A DNA stretch of 11,685 nucleotides from Gemmatimonadaceae bacterium (GTDB lineage Bacteria; Gemmatimonadota; Gemmatimonadetes; Gemmatimonadales; Gemmatimonadaceae). The stretch lies in contig JADGQU010000044.1 in the NCBI GenBank assembly GCA_017881545.1, positions 1 to 11,685 on the forward strand. Reading direction: 5' to 3'. The translations under genes were made by a program, and so were the position numbers. Of this stretch, positions 6,582-11,685 are shown one piece after another (the stretch's first letter is position 1; each line of letters opens with the position of its first letter). Under the pieces are notes generated by a model, which saw only the letters and a program-made list of their open reading frames with translations, searched no databases and was not told the DNA's origin.

Positions 6582-8164
6582 GATCGACCTCGCGCGGGCA
6601 CGGCTTCCTCGAGCGGCCGCGATCGCCCCTTCATGCCGACGAGTCGCTTCGCGTGCTCACGTGCCTCCACCAGCATGTCGTCGCGGAGACCCGCCCCATG
6701 CCGCGCGAGGAGGGGCACGAAGTTGAGGGCTCGCTCCTGCGGTTTTGCCAGCGGATAAAGGGACCCGCGCGCCGTGGCGATCTCCTGCATGATGTCGGCG
6801 TGCTTTTTCTTGGCGGCGGCGATGAGTCGCCGCTCGAACCGGTCGACACGCCGCATGAGATTCGCGCGCAATCCTTCGGTCACGCCGGGACTCAGAGGTG
6901 CTTTCTCTTCCGCGACCGCGGCGCTCAGGTCGTCAAGCTGCTTGTCGAGCAGAGCGCGCGTGTGGTTGATCTCGTCGATGACGCGATCGGGCAAATGCGC
7001 CCGCGCCACGCGCGCCTCGACTTCGTGTTCATTTCGGAAATCTTCGGGGGCCAGATGGAGCTTCTCGAGAATCTTCCCGACGTGCGGCTCGATGATCGTA
7101 CATGACCACCGCGGAACGATTGCCGGTGCGGCGACGCCCAGCACTTCCGCGATCGGCGAGACCTGCGCGAAGTATGCGATCTCCGCCGGACCGCCTATGT
7201 AGGTCGCAGTGGGCAGGATCGAGCGCTCTACCACCGGCCGGAGCAGCACGTTCGGACCCAGGTCTTCGGACGCGGTCTTCTTCGCGGCACCCTTGATTGG
7301 GACGCGCTTGCGTCCGCCCGGCGTCGAATTGAAGACCAGTGAGAGGCCTGGCACAGCCTGAACCTGGGGAGTAAACCCCGCCTCTTCGATCGCGCGATTG
7401 CGTTCGGAGATTTTCGCGGCGATGTCGGCGGCCTTGTCGAGGGCCGCGCTCAGCACCGGCTTTGCAGCGGCACGTGTGGCCGCGTGCGACGCATCGATCA
7501 CCGCGATGCCGAGCGGCGCAAGCAGCGCGCGGAGGAGCGATACATACGCGGATCCGATCGTCTGGTTCGGAGTGTAGAATCGCTCGAGCAGCTCGAGCGG
7601 CGTGCGGTCAATGGTCGACCCGGCCGCGCGCGTCAGCGCCTCCAGTTGTGCGGAAACGTCACCGAGGGGCATCGATGCCATTGGGAGACCGAGCGGCTCT
7701 GTGTGCTCGATACGCAGCAGCTGTGCGCCTCCTGGAACGGAAACGATGGTGCTGCTCGCTTCCTTGAAATCGGTGTCGTCCGTCGCCGCCCAGAATACCG
7801 GCGCGACCGGAACACCGGTCGCCTCCTGAAGCGAGTCCGCGAGCGCGAGCGCGCTCAGTGCCTTGGACAGAGTGTAAATCGGCCCGCCGAAGAGACCGGG
7901 CTGCTGGCCCGTGGTTACGACCACGCCTCGCCCACCACTTGATGCTTCGAGGCGTTCCTTCGCCTTTCCCGTCGCCTCGAACGCCGGCGCTAGCGTCGCG
8001 AGCCAATCACCGGCAAAATCCGAACGCAGCGACTCCAGCCGCTCTCGCCACGACGCGCCGTCGGTCGGGACCGGCTCGTACCACCCTGGCGGAGCATTCC
8101 CCGCAATCACGGTGGCTGCGAGCGGGTTGCCCGCGAGCGGTTGGGTTACGATTCTGGGATTCAT
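6578..8164 (-). CDS. bshC: BshC, putative bacillithiol cysteine-adding enzyme
   Basis: 528 residues, close to the family's usual 540. In Bacillus, BshC is assigned to the last step of bacillithiol synthesis, joining cysteine to glucosaminyl-malate in the cytoplasm. Seen here: a Rossmann-like core with VTTGQQPGLFGGPIYTLSKA (83-102), VPVAPVFWAATDDTDFKEA (118-136), GPNVLLRPVVERSILPTATY (303-322) running into IGGPAEIAYFAQ (323-334), PRWSCTIIEP (351-360), and a long charged coiled coil with return helix (about 400-465). These are the family landmarks. The DDTDFKEA stretch departs from the EDHDF-type motif I expect there, with Thr in place of His. The ATG overlaps the methyltransferase stop (ATGA) and has no ribosome site of its own, so translation is probably coupled. 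The partner genes bshA and bshB are not in the window. The family call is firm; the reaction in this organism is inferred. Confidence 0.92.
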   Translation of the reverse strand: MNPRIVTQPLAGNPLAATVIAGNAPPGWYEPVPTDGASWRERLESLRSDFAGDWLATLAPAFEATGKAKERLEASSGGRGVVVTTGQQPGLFGGPIYTLSKALSALALADSLQEATGVPVAPVFWAATDDTDFKEASSTIVSVPGGAQLLRIEHTEPLGLPMASMPLGDVSAQLEALTRAAGSTIDRTPLELLERFYTPNQTIGSAYVSLLRALLAPLGIAVIDASHAATRAAAKPVLSAALDKAADIAAKISERNRAIEEAGFTPQVQAVPGLSLVFNSTPGGRKRVPIKGAAKKTASEDLGPNVLLRPVVERSILPTATYIGGPAEIAYFAQVSPIAEVLGVAAPAIVPRWSCTIIEPHVGKILEKLHLAPEDFRNEHEVEARVARAHLPDRVIDEINHTRALLDKQLDDLSAAVAEEKAPLSPGVTEGLRANLMRRVDRFERRLIAAAKKKHADIMQEIATARGSLYPLAKPQERALNFVPLLARHGAGLRDDMLVEAREHAKRLVGMKGRSRPLEEAVPARGRS

Positions 8165-8931
8165 CTGCGGCTGGCGAAAAGTATCGTGCGGGGCGAGTCC
8201 TCGGACCAGCCGGACCCGTTGTAATCGCCGAACAGCTTCGAAACTTCGAATCCCGCGGCGGCGAGCATTCGCTCGAGATCCCGCTCGGACAGCAAGCGTA
8301 CCCGCTCTATGTACTCCTTGTCACGCCCGCGAAGTTTTATCCTCTTTTCGACGAATCTGTCGTCCGGGCTGATCGTTCGGGTCTGCTCGATGGTGATGCC
8401 GTTCTCCACCCGTTCGTCGTATGGAACCAGCTCCCGCCGCACCTGGCCCGCGTTCAGAAAGTCGATGACGAACGTTCCCCCGTGCCTGGTTGCGGCGCAC
8501 AATCGTGAAAGAACGCGTGCATGTTCGCCGTCGTCCTCGAAATAGCCGAAGCTCGTAAAGAGATTCACTACCAGATCGAAACTCTCGTCGGCGAACGGCA
8601 GCTCCCGCATGTCGGCCCGCACGTACGGGGCGTCAGGCGATTCCTTTCTGGCGACTCTTAGAAGTGCCATCGACAGGTCGAGCCCGACTGTCCACCACCG
8701 CTCGACCATAACCTTCGTGTGACGCCCCGCACCGCATCCCACGTCGAGCACGGCATTGATCTCGCGACTGGCCAGATTCGCGGCGATCAGCTCGATCGCG
8801 TGTTCCGCCTCGGTCTCGTCGCGGTGCTGATAGATGCGAAGATAGTCCTCGCCGAACCACTGCTCGAACCAGTCGGCCTCTTCGGAGCCGAACCCGCGCA
8901 TTCTCGAGGCGTCATCGCGAACTGTCGTCAC
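8161..8931 (-). CDS. Class I SAM-dependent methyltransferase coupled to bshC
   Basis: 256 residues from the GTG at 8931. I prefer this start because it overlaps the rlmH TGA by four bases (GTGA), like its neighbours; an ATG at 9021 in the same frame would add 30 basic, low-complexity residues lying wholly over rlmH. The Rossmann methyltransferase fold is clear: motif I VLDVGCGAGRHTK (61-73), the acidic end of strand 2 in VGLDLS (82-87), motif II-III region RADMRELPFADESFDLVVNL (105-124), then TSFGYFEDDGEH (126-137) and GGTFVIDFLN (151-160). The C-terminal half (165-256) carries the substrate region and ends LFASRR. The substrate cannot be read from sequence. Its ATGA overlap with bshC suggests a small thiol or sugar-thiol product of that pathway; N-methylation of bacillithiol, known from Chlorobaculum, is the leading idea. 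A general small-molecule methyltransferase is the alternative. Confidence 0.88.
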   Translation of the reverse strand: MTTVRDDASRMRGFGSEEADWFEQWFGEDYLRIYQHRDETEAEHAIELIAANLASREINAVLDVGCGAGRHTKVMVERWWTVGLDLSMALLRVARKESPDAPYVRADMRELPFADESFDLVVNLFTSFGYFEDDGEHARVLSRLCAATRHGGTFVIDFLNAGQVRRELVPYDERVENGITIEQTRTISPDDRFVEKRIKLRGRDKEYIERVRLLSERDLERMLAAAGFEVSKLFGDYNGSGWSEDSPRTILFASRR

Positions 8932-9392
8932 TTGTGGTACGGCTCGCCACGCACGATGGTACCCGCACGGTAGATCTGCTCGACGAGGACGAGTCGCGCG
9001 ATCTCGTGGGGAAGCGTCCACGGCGCGAGCGAAAGCTTCATGGCCGAGCCCTTGGTGACGCTGGAGGAGAGGCCAAACGCTCCACCAATCAGAAAAGCGA
9101 GATCGCGATCCTGCTCGCGCGCCGTCTGCAGGAATTCGGCGAACTGTTCCGAGTTGAGCGACTTGCCACCAATCTCGCAGGCGACGGTCTGTGCTCTCTC
9201 GGGCACCTTCTCCGACAGACGCAACCCTTCGCGCTCTTTCACCTTGTCAACTGGAATCCCGGTCGCGCGCTCTTCACGGACCTCATGCACGTCGAGCGGC
9301 CAGTACCGCGCCGCTCGTTTCTCGTAGTCCCGGATCGCTTCGCCTAGCGCTGCGTTGCGCGCCTTGCCCACGACGGCGACGACAAGTCGCAT
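8928..9392 (-). CDS. rlmH: RlmH, 23S rRNA pseudouridine-1915 N3-methyltransferase
   Basis: 154 residues, the standard length. RlmH is a small SPOUT-fold (knotted) homodimer that methylates pseudouridine 1915 in helix 69 of 23S rRNA, acting on assembled 70S ribosomes with SAM as donor. The N-terminus MRLVVAVVGKAR, the region FLIGGAFGLSSSV (100-112) that forms the SAM-binding knot, and the C-terminal LPHEIARLVLVEQIYRAGTI (127-146) with the terminal PYHK are all family hallmarks. The ATG begins on the base after the gdh TAG, with no ribosome site visible, and lies inside an 18-bp perfect palindrome (listed separately). The gene's own stop overlaps the methyltransferase GTG. All key motifs are intact. 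Confidence 0.97.
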   Translation of the reverse strand: MRLVVAVVGKARNAALGEAIRDYEKRAARYWPLDVHEVREERATGIPVDKVKEREGLRLSEKVPERAQTVACEIGGKSLNSEQFAEFLQTAREQDRDLAFLIGGAFGLSSSVTKGSAMKLSLAPWTLPHEIARLVLVEQIYRAGTIVRGEPYHK

Positions 9393-9406
9393 CTACGCGT
9401 AGATGC
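9389..9406. repeat. 18-bp perfect palindrome over the gdh stop and rlmH start
   Basis: GCATCTACGCGTAGATGC reads the same on both strands. It contains the last codons and TAG of gdh and the ATG of rlmH. In the mRNA it could fold as a 7-bp stem with a CGCG loop that hides the rlmH start codon until a ribosome finishing gdh opens it. It could also be a site for a dimeric DNA-binding protein, or chance constrained by coding. Confidence 0.75.
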
Positions 9407-10700
9407 CGCGCAATTTGTGGACGCTGGCCACCCTGCTGATCGAGACCATGTAGGCGGCGGTGCGCATGTTCACGCGGTTCTGGCGCGAGAGGTCGAGCAC
9501 GTCCTTGAAGCTGCGACGCATGATCGTCTCGAGGCGCTCGTTGACGAGATCCTCCGGCCAGAAGTATCCGCCGCGGTCCTGCACCCACTCGAAGTATGAG
9601 ACCGTGACACCACCCGCGTTGGCAAGAATATCGGGGATGACGAAGATGCCGTTCTCATCAAGTATGGAATCTGCGGCGGCGGTGGTAGGTCCGTTCGCAC
9701 CCTCGCAGATGATCTTCGCCTTGATGTCCTTCGCGTTTTTGGTGGTGATGACGTTTTCGAGCGCCGCGGGGAGCAGCACGTCGACATCGAGAGTCAGCAG
9801 ATCCGTTCCGGAAACCACCTCCGCCTTTCCGTACCCCTCGAGAGACCGGTTCTTCTTCGCATATGCTATCGCATCGTCGATGTCGATGCCGCCGGCATTG
9901 AAGAGCGAGCCGGACCGGTCGCCAATCGCGACGATCTTGCATCCCTCACGCGCCAGCAGCTGAGCGGCCACCGAACCGACATTGCCAAACCCGTGCACCG
10001 CTACGGTCGTTCCCTTCACCGGCATGCCGAGGTGCTGGAGCGCTTCCTTGGTCACGATCATACAGCCGCGGCCAGTTGCCTCGCGGCGTCCGAGCGATCC
10101 GCCAAGCTCCACCGGCTTTCCGGTCACGACAGCCGTAACAGTGTGGCCGACGTGCATCGAGTAGGTGTCCATCACCCAAGCCATCACGCGCTCGTTGGTG
10201 TTGACGTCGGGCGCCGGCACGTCGGTATCGGGGCCGAGCATGTTGATGATTCCCGATGTGTAGCGGCGAGTCAGCTTCTCGAGCTCGGCCGCGCTCATCG
10301 CTTGTGGGTCGCACCTCACGCCGCCCTTGGCGCCGCCGAACGGAATGTTGACGACGGCGCATTTCCAGGTCATCCACGCCGCGAGAGCCTTGACCTCTTC
10401 GAGCGTCACGTTCGGGTCAAACCTGATACCACCCTTCGCCGGTCCGCGCGACGTGTTGTATTGAACCCGGTATCCCTCGTACACCTCGACCTGTCCATTG
10501 TCGAGCATCACCGGGATCGAGACGATCACCTGCTTCTCCGCCTGACGCAGCACCTTGTAGAGGCCAGGCTCCAGATCGAGCAGTTCTGCGGCCTTGTCGA
10601 ACCGCGACATCATCGCCTCGAATGGATTCTCCTCATCGAGAAATCGGTCCTTGTCTGGTCGAACGAGTTTATGCGCAGGAATTCGAATGTCTGTGGCCAT
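9393..10700 (-). CDS. gdhA: Glutamate dehydrogenase (Glu/Leu/Phe/Val dehydrogenase family)
   Basis: 435 residues, typical of the short hexameric family. The likely reaction is reversible oxidative deamination of glutamate to 2-oxoglutarate and ammonia with NAD(P). Seen: the dimerisation/catalytic domain with SRGPAKGGIRFDP (84-96, K89), the lysines K113 (TWKC) and K125 (FGGAKGG), and the catalytic aspartate D165 in VPAPDVNTNE; then ATGRG (208-212) and the Rossmann cofactor domain with GFGNVG (237-242), ending strand 2 at VAIGDRSG (257-264). ICEGANGPT and IPDILANAGGVTVSYFEW complete the pattern. Whether NAD or NADP is used cannot be settled by eye. K89 and the pocket fit glutamate, though related leucine or phenylalanine dehydrogenases share much of this; the length and motifs favour glutamate. 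It starts 37 bases after lpxK, with an AGAGGA that is 15 bases from the ATG, too far to be a good ribosome site, and abuts rlmH. Confidence 0.93.
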   Translation of the reverse strand: MATDIRIPAHKLVRPDKDRFLDEENPFEAMMSRFDKAAELLDLEPGLYKVLRQAEKQVIVSIPVMLDNGQVEVYEGYRVQYNTSRGPAKGGIRFDPNVTLEEVKALAAWMTWKCAVVNIPFGGAKGGVRCDPQAMSAAELEKLTRRYTSGIINMLGPDTDVPAPDVNTNERVMAWVMDTYSMHVGHTVTAVVTGKPVELGGSLGRREATGRGCMIVTKEALQHLGMPVKGTTVAVHGFGNVGSVAAQLLAREGCKIVAIGDRSGSLFNAGGIDIDDAIAYAKKNRSLEGYGKAEVVSGTDLLTLDVDVLLPAALENVITTKNAKDIKAKIICEGANGPTTAAADSILDENGIFVIPDILANAGGVTVSYFEWVQDRGGYFWPEDLVNERLETIMRRSFKDVLDLSRQNRVNMRTAAYMVSISRVASVHKLRGIYA

Positions 10701-10703
10701 GAG

Positions 10704-10734
10704 GTCGGGTGTCGGTCCTCTGTCGGGACGTCGG
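10704..10734 (-). repeat. Four CCGAC repeats in the spacer upstream of gdh
   Basis: On the minus strand CCGAC occurs four times between the lpxK stop and the gdh ATG, at 10734-10730, 10726-10722, 10715-10711 and 10708-10704. They form two similar doublets, CCGAC-GTC-CCGAC and CCGAC-AC-CCGAC, with AGAGGA between them. The last copy is 3 bases from the ATG. This could be an operator or a leader RNA element, or simple GC-rich repetition. No -10/-35 pair is apparent in the 37-base spacer. Confidence 0.45.
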
Positions 10735-10737
10735 ATT

Positions 10738-11685
10738 TCAGGTTGCGGGGGACATCAGATTATCGAGCAAACGGTCGATGTGCTCCTGCCCGCCCTCGAT
10801 TCGCAAATGCTGTGAAACATACCATAATGACCCTGCTTCGGCAGGCCATAAAGACTCCAGTTTCACTGCGTCCTTGAGAGTGCAAACGACGAAATCAGAG
10901 TTGCTCGCCTCCGCCGCGAGATTGTCCGCATCGGCACGCGTGAATGCGTGATGGTCAGGAAAGCTGAACGGCCGCACGACTGCGCCGAGCTCCGTCAGCT
11001 GCCTGAAGAATGAATCTGGATGCGCGATTGCAGCGATCGCGGTCAGGTCTGCACCATGCAGCGCCTGGAGCGGAAGAGTCTGACCGGTCGCGGTGCTCTT
11101 CAGCTCGCCGGGGGCGAGGTGCGCAGTCGCGACAATCAGGCGAGGAGCGGCGTTGGCGAGCGCCCGCTTAACATCGTCCACAGTGGACTTGTCTGCCGTC
11201 TTTCGTGTGATGATCGCGAGCGTCGCTCGGCGCGCCGCGCGAAGAGGCTCGCGCCAGGGGCCCGCGGGAAGCAGCCGCGGCTTCCCCGCCCAGGCATCGG
11301 CGCTCACGAGCAAAATGTCGGCATCCCTGCGGGCTCGGCGATGTTGAAACGCGTCATCGAGGACGACGACATCAACGCCCTGCGCGATTGCCTCCCGGAT
11401 CCCGCGCACGCGGTCAGCAGCCGCGATGACGGGAATCCCTTCGTTGAGTCGCTCGTGCACGATTGTCTCGTCGCCACCGTAACCGCGGAGCACGATCGCG
11501 GGAGCAAAGCCTTTCTGTATGAACCTCTGGGCGAGCCACGCCGCAACGGGGGTCTTGCCCGTGCCGCCCACGGAGAGATTCCCGACGCTCAGCACCGGCA
11601 CCGAAAATACTGTCGCCCGAAAGACTCCCCAATCGTAAAGCTTTCCTCTGGTCGCGATCACCGCGCCATACAGCGCGGCAGCCGG
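10738..11685 (-). CDS. lpxK: LpxK, tetraacyldisaccharide 4'-kinase (N-terminus cut by window edge)
   Basis: 315 residues are visible; compared with E. coli LpxK about 17 are missing. A GTG lies at 11661 but the frame stays open upstream and reads AALYGAVIATRGKLYDWG, which matches the family's N-terminal region, so the true start is outside the window. LpxK is an inner-membrane-associated kinase that puts the 4'-phosphate on the lipid A disaccharide, giving lipid IVA; it marks an outer-membrane bacterium. Visible residues: P-loop GNLSVGGTGKTP (35-46 of the visible part), RGYGGDE (67-73), VVLDDAFQHRRARRD (107-121), FPDHHAFTRADAD and VCTLKDAVKLESLWP near the C-terminus. Other LpxK proteins have about 20 residues between RGYG and GDE, as I recall them; here these run together. 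The stop is TGA at 10740-10738. Confidence 0.95.
   Translation of the reverse strand, partial: PAAALYGAVIATRGKLYDWGVFRATVFSVPVLSVGNLSVGGTGKTPVAAWLAQRFIQKGFAPAIVLRGYGGDETIVHERLNEGIPVIAAADRVRGIREAIAQGVDVVVLDDAFQHRRARRDADILLVSADAWAGKPRLLPAGPWREPLRAARRATLAIITRKTADKSTVDDVKRALANAAPRLIVATAHLAPGELKSTATGQTLPLQALHGADLTAIAAIAHPDSFFRQLTELGAVVRPFSFPDHHAFTRADADNLAAEASNSDFVVCTLKDAVKLESLWPAEAGSLWYVSQHLRIEGGQEHIDRLLDNLMSPAT

Noticed and set aside
5826..6758. Plus-strand open frame of 310 codons opposite murJ and bshC
   Set aside because: It is an antisense shadow crossing the junction of two real genes, with no domain and low-complexity charged sequence.
8932..9021. N-terminal extension of the methyltransferase from an ATG at 9021
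   Set aside because: The extra 30 residues are basic, lack family character and lie wholly inside rlmH; the GTG at 8931 gives the GTGA overlap seen at the neighbouring junctions.
11659..11661. GTG at 11661 as the lpxK start
   Set aside because: The frame continues upstream with AALYGA, which matches the conserved N-terminal region of LpxK, so the gene runs off the window edge.

Overview
This is a GC-rich, gene-dense stretch of bacterial chromosome. All ten genes lie on the minus strand, so transcription runs from position 11685 towards position 1. No mobile element, RNA gene, CRISPR array or phage gene is visible, and the longest gene-free gap is 91 bases. The gene set points to a Gram-negative, lipid A-making bacterium (lpxK) that also carries a bacillithiol gene (bshC) and a DUF512 radical SAM gene next to der and plsY. 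That mix argues against ordinary Proteobacteria and Firmicutes. Gemmatimonadota, or a related diderm phylum, is my best guess from recall of such gene sets; it is an inference, not proven here.

Layout in order of transcription. (1) 11685-10738: lpxK, cut by the window edge, the lipid A 4'-kinase. (2) 10700-9393: a hexameric-type glutamate dehydrogenase, after a 37-base spacer holding four CCGAC repeats. (3) 9392-8928: rlmH, the 23S rRNA pseudouridine methyltransferase, abutting gdh with no spacer. (4) 8931-8161: a class I SAM methyltransferase. (5) 8164-6578: bshC. (6) 6581-4833: murJ, the lipid II flippase. Genes 3 to 6 are chained by 4-base stop/start overlaps. (7) After 31 bases, 4801-2981: uvrC. 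(8) After 91 bases, 2889-1603: a DUF512 PDZ/radical SAM protein. (9) 1606-299: der, by 4-base overlap. (10) 298 to the window edge: plsY, abutting der.

The window reads as two or three transcription units. The first (lpxK to murJ) mixes envelope building (lpxK, murJ), nitrogen metabolism (gdh), ribosome modification (rlmH) and thiol metabolism (methyltransferase, bshC). uvrC may have its own promoter, and DUF512-der-plsY form a third unit with a fair sigma-70-type promoter. Both candidate promoters place the -10 box so close to the ATG that the transcripts would have almost no 5' leader.

Most of the window is housekeeping. The points most worth checking are the methyltransferase translationally coupled to bshC (a candidate N-methyl-bacillithiol synthase), an 18-bp perfect palindrome over the gdh stop and rlmH start, the two near-leaderless promoters, and sequence departures in MurJ, BshC and LpxK. 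I saw no clear sign of a wholly new defence or mobile system.
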